A DNA stretch of 64,000 bases from Chrysomallon squamiferum (Eukaryota > Mollusca > Gastropoda > Neomphalida > Peltospiridae): contig CM022672.1 in assembly GCA_012295275.1 (NCBI GenBank), positions 17,063,894 to 17,127,893 of the forward strand. The letters are read 5' to 3'. Both the position numbers and the translations under genes were made by a program. Under the pieces are notes generated by a model. The model was given only the letters and a program-made list of their open reading frames with translations, was not told where the DNA came from and did not search any database. Below, one piece after another: positions 37,641 through 52,011 of this stretch. Numbering within the stretch: the stretch's first letter is position 1; every line of letters begins with the position of its first letter.

Positions 37641-38620
37641 CCTTAACCTGCCCCCTTGGCAACATCGTATGTGCGTTGAACAACACCCTTTCGGCCCCGA
37701 AGGTGGAGCGGATTTCTCTGGCAGTCTCGAGTGAAACTAGATGAACCTCAGCAAAATCAATCTTAGCTCTATAGCTATCTCATGGGAAACCGCCTCTGGA
37801 TGAGCCTATAGACACTGCATCCACCCAAAATCCACACTTCCACAGCATTCCACATTTCACACTGCATTTCCTTAGACTGACAAGTTCACGCCATAAGGCC
37901 TGAACAGCTGCAGATACCCAACAATCATTGCAGGTTGCCCAATGGCTGCTCCTCCCGCTACAAGAACCCGTAATTTAGCGGCGCTTTTCTCCCTTCTCTG
38001 AGCTTGTCTATCTGCTTTGGGTGTTTGGCTCCATGCCAGTAGCGGCGAGAGAGCATGTTCAACCATATGATAATCATAGAGCGGAGGAGCGCTCTGAGTC
38101 GCAGGACTGAGTGTGTGATGTTCTGAATCAGAACCTTGCTTTTCGGCGTCACCGTGTCATTCGAGACCAGCTGTAAAGTAGCAGCATCAGCTGGGGGCTG
38201 GCGTTTGAACTTATCTGAAATAAGTCTAGGTGGGACCACTGCATTCCCCTGTCACAACCACGTTATCTTGATACCTGTCTGCTGCAAACCTAGGTTGCCT
38301 CCACCTGGCTTCGGCTGTGCCTGGATTCCTGCTCATTGGACTGTGTATTCTGCATCGTCTGGCCATGACCCATGTCTTCAGTCCCCCTGGAAATATACCC
38401 CAAATTCACTTTTCACTCCTCCTGCACTACCACAACATCTCGTCCCATTGTGGTGCTCTAGAAAGTTTGCTTTCTTACCTTGTATAACTCTAATGTTGTG
38501 ATGTGGTGTGTAGTAACACCTTTTGTTGCATCAGTCATCTGTCTAATGAAAGTCCGGTCTGGTCTTACCATTTAGCAGGCAAAAATTCAGGGACCCTGTT
38601 AGCATACCAGTGCTTTTAAA
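37640..38620. other. G+C-richer block of unknown origin
   Basis: Base composition changes sharply from the A+T-rich surroundings, with many CC, GG and CpG-containing words. Short frames on both strands (for example 38136-38501 plus and 38239-37958 minus) show no recognised domain and several stops. It has no counterpart in the paralogous spacers. A transposable-element remnant or a captured exon cluster are both possible; I cannot name a family. Confidence 0.35.
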
Positions 38621-39194
38621 GTAGTTTGCTACTATAGTTTACCGATGTTTCAAAAACAATTAAAACACTCAGTAAAACATTTAATTTCTGCTAGATTGTT
38701 CGGGTTGATTCCAGCGGCTAACATTCTAATATCCCTTAAATATTTTAAGAACTTTTGTCTGTCTTGGATGGTATATTCCAATAATACACTCCCGAAAATC
38801 ATAAACGCCGACGTCCATGTATGGTTTGAAGTAAACAAACAACCCGTTTCTCTCTCTTTTTTTTAATACTAATTTCCGCCCCTCCAACACCAGTTTACGT
38901 ACTTAATACATTTCCCCGTCCCAAATTTTCTGCCTCTGAGTTTCACTCACCCCTATCCCGTCAAATGTACTGACCATTTGTAACGGATGACGAGTCATAA
39001 ATTAATTTCGAAATTACTAGTAGTAGTATCCAACTCGCTGTTTTCCAATGTTCTGTCTTGTCAAACATTTTCTTCTTTTGATTTCCAGGCATTATCATTA
39101 GCTTTTTGTTGTTTTTTTTAAATCAAAAAGGCTGAAATGTACTGAATGAAAAATCGAGTGTATTTTTTCCTGCAGTTGCTATTAAGGCGTCTGA

Positions 39195-39360
39195 ATGGAA
39201 TGAACTAATTTCTGGCACCATATTGAGCCAGTCAAACTGGAGTTAACTCCCTTTGGCCATTGATCTCCCGTCCAGCCGTTTACCGCTAACCACACAACCT
39301 GCCGTATTTTGCGGCATTAAATCGCATTATTAGGTATTACAAATAATCTGTGTAATCTAA
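39195..39360 (-). repeat. Interspersed repeat, copy 1
   Basis: The reverse complement of this stretch matches 52905-53060 by eye over most of its length (shared words include ATTTAATGCCG, GTGGTTAG, CAATGGCCA and TTTGACTGGC). Both copies sit next to an ATT microsatellite. Probably a short non-autonomous mobile element. Confidence 0.6.
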
Positions 39361-39393
39361 ACAACGATCGATTTTTCTTCACCTTTTCTGTGG

Positions 39394-39397
<4 letters not shown>

Positions 39398-39453
<56 letters not shown>
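39398..39453. repeat. (ATT)n microsatellite
   Basis: ATT triplet tract at the start of the third spacer copy. Confidence 0.9.
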
Positions 39454-39454
<1 letters not shown>

Positions 39455-40600
39455 GCTGTTAATATTATTGTTATTGTTAATTTTGTCCTTTTTCAAAGTG
39501 AAAACAGATTGTATAATTACTTCAAAATGAATTAGTATTTAAAAAAAAAAACGAAGCTTCTTTCAAAATAATATGTACAAGTTATACTATATTTGGAATT
39601 ACATTGGTTATTTATGTTGATTCTGCAAAGGAGGATGTGCCATTTTTCTGAAGTAAAGTGAAAATATAAATCTGAAATGGGTATTTTCACACATACAAAA
39701 ATATTATTTCCAGTGTCCCAACTATTAGAAAGTTAATATTTATTTGAAAATTTAGTTCTTGCATATAGCAGAAAATATAAGGTGCTTTTTAAAAAGAATT
39801 ATGTTCATAATTTAACAAAAAATGATATATATTATGTAAGTAAATATGGCATTCAAAATGAAATGTAATTTATAATTAATTTTTTTAATGTAAAATATGC
39901 TAAGATCTGAGTATCTGCTTCATTGTGCTCATGGATTGGTGGTTGCTGGATCATTAATTCATTAAATACAGTTTTAATTAGTATATTTTTTTTAAATAAA
40001 AGTTTCCAAGTACATTTCGTTTCTTTACAGTTGAGCAAATATATATATATACACACGCATACACATATATACACACACACACATATATATACATACATAT
40101 ATACATATAACAGGACTGTGAAAGATAATTAATTTTGAATTTATTAAAAGAAATAACAATATTTCAATTTCATTTCGATATATGTAAAATCTTCACTGAC
40201 TGATTTATAATTAAATAATAGCATAAGTAAAATTAAAACAAAATTAAAAGTAAAATAAGAATTTAAAAATATATATATTTTGCTTTTATTATTTAGTATA
40301 AGGGTAAAACGATATTAGCCTTAAACATACCTTTAATAATGTTCAGTGACAACAAAATTAAAACATTAATTAACGAATTTCAGACACAATGTAGTCAGTG
40401 TATATCATTGTATTCTGCAGAAGAAAACTGCTTTTCATTTAGGAGGGAAAAAAAGTTTCTCTTTACTGTAGGAAAATCATTCTTGAATAAGTTATAATTT
40501 AACAACAGCATAAAATGAAACGAAAAGTAAAAAGGAAAAAATATTATAATAATTTTAAAACAAATTTAAAAAAACAACTTTTCATGTTTTGCTTTCCTTT
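39454..40600. repeat. Duplicated spacer, copy 3 (distal part)
   Basis: Aligns with 33390-34150 and 10860-11480 (TTTTTCAAAGTGAAAACAG and following sequence). It leads into the satellite array behind copy C. A CA/TA microsatellite lies near 40040-40110. No gene seen. Confidence 0.65.
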
Positions 40601-41150
40601 ATTACTTTCTACAATATAAAAAGAACGAAGAAAAGATATTATACTTAAATGTGTATTTAATAAAATAAAACAAAAAAAATTGCCAAACTCACAGTTATTT
40701 AATAATAAAGAGAATATTGTTAGTATAGCAAATAAGCAAGAAAACATATTATGCTTAAATGTGCTTTTATTACAATCCAATGACAAATTTGTCAAACCCA
40801 CAGTGATTTGATAATAAAGAAGATATTGTTAGTACAAGAAACCAGGAAGAACAGAGTTTATACATAAACGTGCTTTTAATAAAATCCAACGACAATATTG
40901 TGAAACCCACAGTGGTTTAATAATAAAGAAAATATTGTTTGTACATCAAATTTGCAAGAGAATCTATTATACTTAAATGTAATTTTAATAAATCAACGAC
41001 AAAATTCCCAAACCCGCAGTGATTTAATAATAAAGAAAATCCTATTAGTACACAAAGCAAGGAAGAAAAGCTATTACACTTTAATGTGCTTTTAATAAAA
41101 TCCAACGACAAAATTGTCAAACCCGCAGTGACTTAATAATTAAAAAATAT
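40600..41150. repeat. 108-bp satellite array downstream of copy C
   Basis: About five units, with the landmark near 40643, 40751, 40862, 40972 and 41080. The unit length is a multiple of three, and one minus-strand frame stays open across neighbouring units (40801-40544 and 41120-40917), giving a repeated hydrophobic 36-residue pattern. Confidence 0.85.
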
Positions 41151-41267
41151 ATATTCCTAGTTCACTAAAACATTTTTTTATTAGAGAATGTCCTTGTGTA
41201 TAAACTGGGTCGATCATTTTCCACGTACTATTCAGTGTCTACTGTACTGCAACACTGAATAAATCCT

Positions 41268-44200
41268 TTACTGGTAAGCAACATTTGTTGGGAGTCTGAT
41301 GTCGTCACCTTTACCCGTGTTCTTACGTCTCATCAGACAACAGAAAAGGATGATGCTGAGAACCATGAAGAGAAGCAGAAACACGCCCATCACACCCATG
41401 GCCGCCAGTATCCCAGTATTGAATTCATTTTCACACGACAGAGTTGACTGAGTTGACTCATGTTTAATCATAGAACCTGCGAAAATGTAAGTATGAGACA
41501 GACCATAAGGTGTTAATGATTATTTTAATTGAAAAACAGTAATATTGTTTCTCTTCTTATTTTAATGCTTATAAACCAAATACTAATTTCATATTCAACA
41601 TATATTTATATTAAGACTACGTAAACCATTAGATCAGGATGAATTAAAGCTAATCTTAAATTACCTTAATGATTAAATATAAATAATATGAACTTCATTC
41701 TAAATTTTAGATTTCTAAATGGAAATGTTTATTCAAAGTGTGTTAGTGTTATCAAAACAATTTGAGTGCTTCCACTGTTGTTGGGTTCAGACTTAGCCCT
41801 AGAAGTGCAAATATTACATTACATAATACTAATTACCCTCGCTGGCTACAACACGATTACTGGCAGGATCGGATACTTTGAAAACGTACTCAACAGTCTT
41901 ATCACCATACTGATCAGCAGATCGCTTCCTTCTGTCTGAAGAACAAGATGCAGGCTGCAAAAAATTAAATATTTATATAATTTTTTTCCATAAAAAAAAA
42001 AAAAATTAATGTAAAGGTAAGTTAATAAAGCTAAAGATAATAAAATTCGTTTGACATGTTTTATAGAGATATGCTGTAATATAGCTTTTTTAATAATAAT
42101 AATAATAATAGTTAATGAACAAGTCTCTAATAAACCATTTTAACTTATGATAACAATATCTGGATAAGAAAATGTTTAGGAACTCCTCAGTATATTCTGA
42201 GAGTGATTGTTATTAGGTTTAGTCATATGTTTATTGTATAACAGACATGAGAGAAGATCACTTACTCTTGTCAATTATAATATAATTTGCGTGTTTTCAC
42301 AAGGGCTTCATAGCACAAACGACAACACTTGAGTCACTGGACTGGGAAATATACCAGATCAGCACTGAGAAGAATTAATGATTTAGTCCACACACAACTC
42401 AAGTCAGTGCTATAACTATTTACCTTCTATAGAATATATATGAAATGTGTAGTTCAGATTATCTCTGTATTCACATATTACATTTAACAATATATTAAGT
42501 TTCATGCAGAACTTTTCACAAGGAAAAAACTTACCAAGTCACATGATTTCGTATCACTTTTGGGACAAAGCTTAGCAACCACTCTTATTCTGATATCATC
42601 GGAATTTCTAAATTTGGGTGGTCGGAATTCAAACTCGATTTTAAGTACTCCGTTGTCAGGGGTAACCATTAACTCAGTGGTTGGGGACATAATGCCCGCC
42701 ACATTCTTGAAGCAGCTGAAGAAAACAAATTTAGGAGAAAATCACCTTACATAAAATAAAACATGGAGACATACACATATTATATAAACAAAACCGTTAA
42801 ATTAATGCAGAATAATTAGGGTTTAATATTATAAAATAACATATTTTGCCAATGATTAATGTAGTTAACTTTTGGGGGAAAAAAAAATGAAGGAAGACAT
42901 CTAAATGTTTCTTTAATAGAATCCTGTTTAATTATGTTATTGATTAATTTAACTTATATCATGACACTGAAATTATTATGTTTATGTTGTTTACTTTGAT
43001 TCATGTCTTGTAATTATTGCTATGAGAAATCACACAATTACCTGTCCTTTACAATTGTGACTACAATGGGATCTGATTCTAAATTGTTGTCAATCATTAC
43101 ATCCACAACCAACAAAGCTCCAAATTCTGAAAATAAATAAATACACTCAGATGACATATCTTTTCTCCAAGAATTGAGACGAAAATGTAAAAGGAAATGA
43201 TGTGCCTACAAACAAATGGATTTAAAATTTAGCTTGATTGAAACTTACCTGAGTTCTGTTTGACAGAAAGGATAACCATCAGCTTTTCTCCCATTTTGAT
43301 TGGTGTGTTGCTGCTGACTGCAACACCTTCCTTTGTCACACCCAAATCAAGAGGGTTTAGATCACCTTGGGCAGAGGCTTGAACTGCGTTATCCCTTTAA
43401 AGGTTAGACAAATTGGTGGGTTTATGTCATTCAGATTTTAATTCATTCTCTTAGCGATTTTGTACGCTTCTAAACAAAATTAATACATACATATATTTTA
43501 AATTTTTAATCAAATGTATATTTTTAATTAAAGTAATATTATCTGTTGTTTGTTTATTTATTTATTTACTTATTTATTTATTTGTTTGTTGCAATACATC
43601 AAATGTTACCTTTCTAAATAGAAAATTTACTTTGTAAATCAAATACATTTATCATACGTAAGAAAGGAAGAAAAGAAAGAACATAGCAATATAATACATC
43701 ATTTATTATTTTGCATGTCAGCAATAAAAGAAGAAAAAAAACACCCAAAAACATCGCCAAAAATAAACACACACAACATTTCGCTCTGAATGAAGTAAGA
43801 AATACAGGAAATATCAGCAATGAAATAATTTATCAGATAGTATATAATATGGATTAAAAATGTGTTGCCTGTGAATGAAATGGGATGCTAAACATTATAA
43901 AAATCAATTCCATTCGCTATCAGTAATCACAAAAATAATGTTCATTTAAGATAGTAATTCTGAAAAAATTTAAACTTACTGACTTGCAGATACTGGACTG
44001 ATAAGAGATACAAGTGTGACGTTTTTGGTCATATCAAAAAGACATCTGGCTTTAACAAACTCATCATAAACAAATTGGAACTGAGAATTATACTGCACGT
44101 ATATCAGACGATGTATTTGTAAAATGTTATCCTGAGTGAAGAAAAAACAAAAATCAAGAGCAAGAGGCTCTCATCAACATTCATTATTTCTATAGTTATT

Positions 44201-47200
44201 TATTTATGTATTTAAAATGTTTTTATTGTACAAATTAGAAAAAAACAAAAGAACAACAATAAACTATCTTAGACTATACAGATTTAACATGTTAAGATAA
44301 TTGTTCGAATTTTCAGTGTAATTTGATATGTATACTGTTTACATTTTTTTACTTAATGCGTTATACTACTATTGTTGAAATTCTTATTTCAGCTGACTCT
44401 ATCTCAATACGATGACGAATTGTTATTTGTTTTTTGACATCATCGAATGTAATTTGCAGAGGCCAGTCTTTGCTTAAATTATAAGAAACATGGCTTTATG
44501 TTCCAATTAAAACGTTTCTCAAATATGCTGTATTAGCAGAAGTATTATTATAAATAAGAATACAATAAAAACAACATAAAAAAAATAATAATACTAAATA
44601 AATAATAATAATAATAATAAATATTAATTGGTCTTGCTTTAAAACATTTTACCAATCGTGATTACATGATTTTCTCATATTTAAAAGATATTAATTTTAA
44701 ATTTATTTCTATTTAAGATACGCAAGTCTGAAGAATATTTTTAAATAGTATTTGCTCAAAACATTTAAAAAGCTACAACTTTTTTTTAACATACTCACCA
44801 TGCTCTGAGATGATGCATTTCCGCAGTTGGTGTCAGTATTTGGTATGATCTTCACTTTACCGCTGGTAAAATTATCAGGCATTCCTTCCTGGTTGGCAAA
44901 ATCGTCAAATGTGCATGTATCTTCATAACCATAGGCATAAACCTTTCCTTGAAAATTTCCTATGGGATCAATCTGAATAGACATCTGGTCTTTTCCACAG
45001 ATCACTTTGTCTGTTAAATTATTACTTTTTTGATGTATTATTTATTTAATGAATGTAAAGGTAATAACATAAACGTGTAAAAGTAATAGACATAAACATA
45101 GAAAAATTGTTGAATAATTAATATGCAGTCACAGCCATACTCAAGTACACAAATATGCATTCATACACACATATATACAAACATTCCGACATCTATTTAA
45201 AAACATGTTTCCAAGCATACACATACACGCACGCACGCACGCACACACACACACACACACACATATATAGAAAAATAATAAAGATAAAGTTTTTAAATAT
45301 TACCGTATCATTTGGTACATAAATGAACAAGATAAATCTGTCTAAAATCAGTTAAGCTGTAACACATGTAGATTAGTTGACTAAAAGCGTTATGACCTGC
45401 TTTCCTTTTTATGAGAAAGTAATATAAATGAATCTTTGCTGTTTATTATTAACAATTCTGTAAAGTGGTAGCATCAAATTTCATTATTTATGCTGCCATT
45501 ATATAAAGACAGTTGTGACTGAAAGATAATAACTATTAATACTGAAATCTGTTAGCATCATTTTAAATGTTTAATAATATAACCAAACTTTCTGAGTTCT
45601 TGATATGCCCTGTTATCCTGCACAAAAAAAAAAAAAAAAAAAAAAAAAAGAAAGAAAGAAAAGGAAAAAATGAAAACAAAAAGGAAGATACTTACATCTA
45701 GGGAAAAGACATTTCTCTGTGTCCTCATATCCTGCATCACAGTAACATTTGGCTTTTCCATCTTCAGCTACACAGGTTCCATGTTCTGAACAACTTGTCT
45801 TGGTGCATGGATTCTTATCAACGTTACCTGCAATTAAGTAACTTAAGTAACAACAAGAACAACAGCAGTAATAATGTTACTATTGTCGATGATAATATCA
45901 ACAATAATACAATAATAACAATATAGCAACTCCGCTACAATGAGGCAGTAATTAATCTGAATAGCAGTAATATTTATTATTATAACAATGATGATGATAA
46001 CAATAACAACAACTAAATAATAATAGTCATAAAGATAATGATAAATCAACCATTATATTTTACAATATACATTTTGCGTAAATTAAAATTTGTAACGTAA
46101 TTATCAGCTGTGAGTACGAAAATGTTTCAGTACTTTTCAATTTCATTTCAGGATAATTATTATTCAATTTCTAAGTGCAAGTGCAAGTATTCTGGGGGTT
46201 TTTGTATGTTTTTTTTTAGTTTTTTTTTTTTAAAGTAAATATCATATTTTGGTTACACACAATTAACTATTACCTTTAACATAATCACATTTGTATCCAC
46301 CGCGAGGTGGATCTATCGCATTACATTCACAAATTCCTTTGTCATTACACACAGCACCATTGGAACAAGGTTTCTGTCCAGGTCGACGACAGTCGTAAGT
46401 TGCAGGTCCTGTTAGAGTTAACAATCATTCAACTATACAATCACTATAGAACATTATAAGAAACTGTGAAAACTAACAAAGTGACAAGAACAGCTGTCTA
46501 TATTATTTAGGATTTGCAGCGTAAAAAAATTAGATATTTTATAAGAGTGAGTCAGTGTTATTTTCGGTTGTCGTGTTAAAGAAAAATGTCAAGTGGTTTC
46601 AAGTTTAACATGATAAAAACATAAAGCAATAATATACATACCATCATCATCCAGAATTTCTACAGATACCTCTTTCACACCGGTATTAAACTTATCTGCG
46701 TTATCGACAATAGATACTTTGAAAAATTCTGTCTTTTCTTCATTCTACAGTATTAAAAAATATACCAGTAAAACAAAACAAAATTACAAAACGTGAAACA
46801 GAAATTCACACTAACAGTTATCTATGCAGTTGTCTTTTACATTATTTCAAGTTTTCATTAAGAAACGTTATTTAATACTTTCAAAGGAAATAATCTTTCC
46901 ATAGCAATGTATAAATTTGAATGTATTAAAGAAATAATATGGTTCGTGTACGTTTTACTCTATTACAAGAAATCTTTATCTTTGTTTAGGGGTGTATCCA
47001 TTTTAGTGTAGTACAAGAAATGATCTTTGAGTAGTGTGTGTGTAAACTTTAGTGTATAGTTATATTTGAAGTGGAGTAATTTTGTTTTAGTATTTCCACA
47101 AGAGATGTTCAAAAATGCTTGTAATGGACGCAACTATATATTTTACCAGAGAGTTCCATGTTTTGGATTTGGTTTTGTCCATAAAAAAGATAGGTCTAGA

Positions 47201-47539
47201 AAATTTAACTCATTTAACTTACCATATCATCTTTAAGCTGAATTTCAATTGATTTTGTTACTTCTCCATCTGCAAAGACAAGCTTAGCTGCATCTGGTTT
47301 AATATAATCTTTGCCTGCAAGAGCTGTGTCATCAGCGATTGAAAGATCAACAGAGATTTCTCCAGTCGATCCATTTGTTCTCGTTGCAGTCAAAACTACT
47401 GGTCCACTAGACTCGTATGTTGGACTCGGTACTTCCAGTGATATAGTAGGAACTGGAAATAAATATATATGTGTCTATGTTTTTCTATATGTATGCAAAA
47501 CTATATACACAAGATAATGTAAAATTAGGTCTCTTTCAG

Positions 47540-47586
<47 letters not shown>

Positions 47587-50338
47587 TATACATACACATA
47601 TATAAATATATGATATATAATTTTAAATCACGCGTTAGTGATAAAAACAGTTCATACAACCTTCCTTCTGAGACATTGTAACCCTCCTTTATTTGTGAAA
47701 ACAGAAATTAAATTTTATGGGGTTTTTTAATTATTATTATTATTATTATTATTATTTTTTTTTTTTTTTGCGAAATAGAATATAAATACAAAGTTCTTAC
47801 TGTCATCATCAGTAATTGTAACCGTCAGGTTGTCTCCTTCAATTATCTGTTGATTACTTTCCTGTATGCTTATTGTGAAGCTTTCATCATTTTCATCTAA
47901 CTGAAAAGTTTAATATAAATTTTAAATTATTTATAATTATTTGTGGTCTCTGTGATAGTTAACTGTTAAACACGAAGATTTCATTGTTTCTCACATTTTA
48001 AAAATAATTTATGATACGGGTAATGTTTTTCTACAGAAATGCCTGAAAGTTAAATTTTTAAAAAAAGTGTAAAATACAAATAATACTGACTTTATCATCT
48101 AGAATATCAATCGTCCCTGAAGCTTCGTTCATACCAACTGCAAACGTAACATTTTCGATGGAACTTGACTGGAAATCTTCTGTATCAGTTGCAGTACCTG
48201 ATGTAGCAGTTAACTGAACTGTTACTGCTGGAGAATTAGATGCTGTGTTTGATCTCACCAGTGTGAATGTTGCAGAGCCAGCACTCTCAGGTACAGATAT
48301 TGTTACAGATTTAAATTTAATGAGTGGCACTGGAAAAGATGGAATGTGATAAAAGGTAAAAACCAAGCTTGTCAACATCTCTAACTGAAAACAACAGCTC
48401 TGTACAAACATTTAATGAGTGGTAAATATCAGGAAAAAATAAATATAAAATTACATAAAATTAACACTAATTTATTAATAACACATAGAGCGTAGTTAAA
48501 CAAATAAAACCATCAGTAGGTCAGTATTAACAATGTAGGTTAAGACATAGTTAATATCCTCAGAACGTGAAATTAACATAAAATAACACAGAAACGAATA
48601 AACTAAATAGAATGACTATTTTATGTGCACCTGTCAAAATCATTAAACTGACATAGAGTAATATAGAAAACAGCAAACTGAGTACAATTTTTATATGAAA
48701 CTGTCCTAACCATACAATTTAAGGTAATTAATATAAGGTAATTAAGAAATCAGTAAACTGGCCTAATCATGAAATTAGCATAAAGTAAGACAGAAAACTG
48801 AATAGGAATCAGTGTTTTTCTTTTTTTTTAATAAAGCGATTACTGACATGAGTATTTGTAGAGAAAACAAATGACACCAGTGACTAGTAGTTATATGTAA
48901 TACAACACTGCTGATTTAATTAAATTTATAACTTATAAATCTTTACAGCTGATCTAAACATTAGGACTGAAAACAAAATCTAAACTTGATATACAAGCGT
49001 TCACATAACTCACGGTCATTGTCGTGTATGGTAACAAAAGTCTTTTCTGGCCCGCTGAAATACCAACCAGTACGTATAATTTCAACTTCAAACTCTTCAT
49101 CAGGTTCTTGTATCTATGGATTTAAAATTTATTAATAATATGTATTACTTTGAGTAAACATGGAAATCTATATTTATCTCAAATTTCCTTTTTAAGTTCT
49201 TGGACATGAGGACAAAAAAAAAAAAATTAAAAATTAAAAATTAAAAAAAAAAATTATGAAACGTTTCCTATAAAATTAAGAATAAAATTAAAACCTTTTG
49301 CTGTAACATATTTCTAAAGCACAGTTTTAGTTATTACACGTCACTTTTGCTAATGTCAGTAACTTATTTATCAGTTCGTGCAACAATACAAAAAAGTACG
49401 CATACCACGTCATCTACTATAATGACTTCAAATGAAGCTTCAGTCTGAGAGTCAACAAAATTGACAGAAACCGGTAGCTTAGGAATTCTGTAATCACTTG
49501 AAGATGCTGTTTTACCGGTAACTTTTAATTTCACTTCCGTGGAACCAGGAAATTGGTTATTAAGTGGTTGACGTGTCAGTGTTACTGAGACATTACCTCC
49601 AGCTTCGTCAACATCGAAACCCCTCGACGTCAAAAATACGGTAGGTCCTGAAAAAAAAAAAAAAAAATAATAATAATAATTAAAGCAAACAAAACAAAAC
49701 AGGTGAGGTAAATTATTTCATAATTTTAAGTGGCCTTCATCTTCTCGAACTGAGTTAGCTCCCTTTTTCAAATGAAATACAGGTACTGAAATACGTTTTT
49801 AATAATAATACAATGATAAAAAGAAACAAAAAAAAAAAAAAAAAAGGCAGGAAAAACATTTGATAAACATATATCTAAAGTTGTGTGGGATCCAAGTTAG
49901 AATACTTTTTTTTTATTAATAATTATATTTTTGAGGGTTTTCATTTTATAATCATCATTCATTTTAATTATTGCTCTTTTTGTTTCTTAACATAAAATAT
50001 TTTTTGATATAGGTGGCAATGTAGATCATTTTTTTTTTTTTTTCGCAAAAGTCACAGATTTGCCATCTCGTACCGTTTAGTATTAACTAAACTTAAATCG
50101 TTTTAATTTGAAGGCAAATAATATATATTATATACACACACATATACATATACATATCAGTTTCTGAAATAAAAGAGACGTTTTGGATCTCAAAATATAG
50201 GAAATATTAGTATTCATTTTAATATTTCCGACAATCGGTCTGTATTTCTAAGATCTTTTTCAAAATGATTTGTTAATATTAGAACATTTTCTTTTATAAT
50301 ATACATATATATAAGGCAATGTTCTAACGCACGCACAC

Positions 50339-50412
<74 letters not shown>

Positions 50413-51919
50413 TCGGAAATTGCAAGATCAAATTAAAGTGTTATCTTTGCAGAAATAGTCGAAATATATTTAGCAGATTGCGAGATTATTGCTTTATTTG
50501 TATTTGTCGACAGTAAAATAGTTGTAACATCACTTATTGAAGAACCCATAATTGTATAGGTGTGTGAGAAAAATATTAATTAAAATAAAGCCATAAAGTG
50601 CTTTTTTGTTGTTGTGGAATCCATTTCGGAAAAATAAAATTGAAAGCATTTGTTATTGTCAATAATGGACAATCAAGGTTCGCGAAAATGGGTCACGTAA
50701 CCCAGTTCAACATACCGATTTATTCTTTTGACTGAAAACGACAATTATTAGTAAACAAACATCAGCCTGAAAAAACAAATTGAATTAAACTTAGTCAAAC
50801 TGAAACAAACTGAATAATCCCTCAATGTGTTCTTATAAAACTATGAAACCTAATATTAATGCGTATTTATGGTTCTGTAATCAGTTAGTCCTTTTTCTAA
50901 TGGCGAGAATGGGGAGATTGAGTCTTTCAAATTTAAACATCGAGTTGATTCTCTGATTAAATTTCATCTAATACAATAATTAAAAAAAAACGTATCTTTA
51001 GAAACCATTTCATTCGACAAATGATAGTGGTGTCGCCGTTAAATCTAGCTTTCATAGTTTTCTGCCGGCACGAGTGCGAGAATTACAAGGAATGTAAAAA
51101 AGGGAAAAAATAGGAAATTAAAATCATACTAAGTACGTTTATAAAAAAAACAAAAAAAAACAAAATGTTCCACCAGCGAAAGGAGACAGCGACATCTGTG
51201 GTCGACTTCCCAGCACCAGTGATCAATCATTTGTTTGTTTTTTTCCCTGTAGTAAAAGTAAGCCAATGACTTTAGGCTGAGATAAGGTGATTAAATGCAG
51301 TAATAGACATTCAATAACAGTGATTCTAACAAAATAGATGTCCGATTTACGTCCAAATCGATTTAAAACCAACTGGAATGTCGTCGTAAGTTGATTTCTT
51401 TAAATCATTTTAAGGTAATTTTCTGTTTATTTTAAAACGTAGGTTTTTCAATGAATGCAAATTAACGCGAAGTTCAATTACATATGCTTAGTGATAAACA
51501 TGATTGCGTACTGAAATAAAAGAGAACTCCTAGAAAAATGCAATATTTGTGAAAGGTAGATCTTTTATATTTTTTATATATTTAATTAGTGCATTTGTAA
51601 AGTCTGTACAAAACGACAAGTCGTATGAATAAACCAAAAAATTTCATAATTATTTTCTTATTTTTGCATCTTGAAACAAAATTCATCTACAGTTATTCAT
51701 AATCATCTTTAATTAATGGATTTTGGAAGGAAAATTTTTAAACGTAACGATTATGTTCTTCTAAAACACTTACTGAAGATTCTAGAAAGGAAAACAAACG
51801 AAATTTTCTTTTTTTGTATGGTTACGTAAACGAAAACGAACATTAATCACACACACACACACACATCAAATACCCTCAAGGCTTATATATTATAAAACTG
51901 AAAACAGTTTGATAATAAT

Positions 51920-52011
<92 letters not shown>

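Noticed and set aside
40600-41150. Regularly spaced repeats that could suggest a CRISPR array
   Set aside because: Units are plain 108-bp tandem repeats without unique spacers, in an animal genome.
47311-47517. 68-codon plus ORF opposite a Calx exon
   Set aside because: Antisense to the third Calx domain of copy C.
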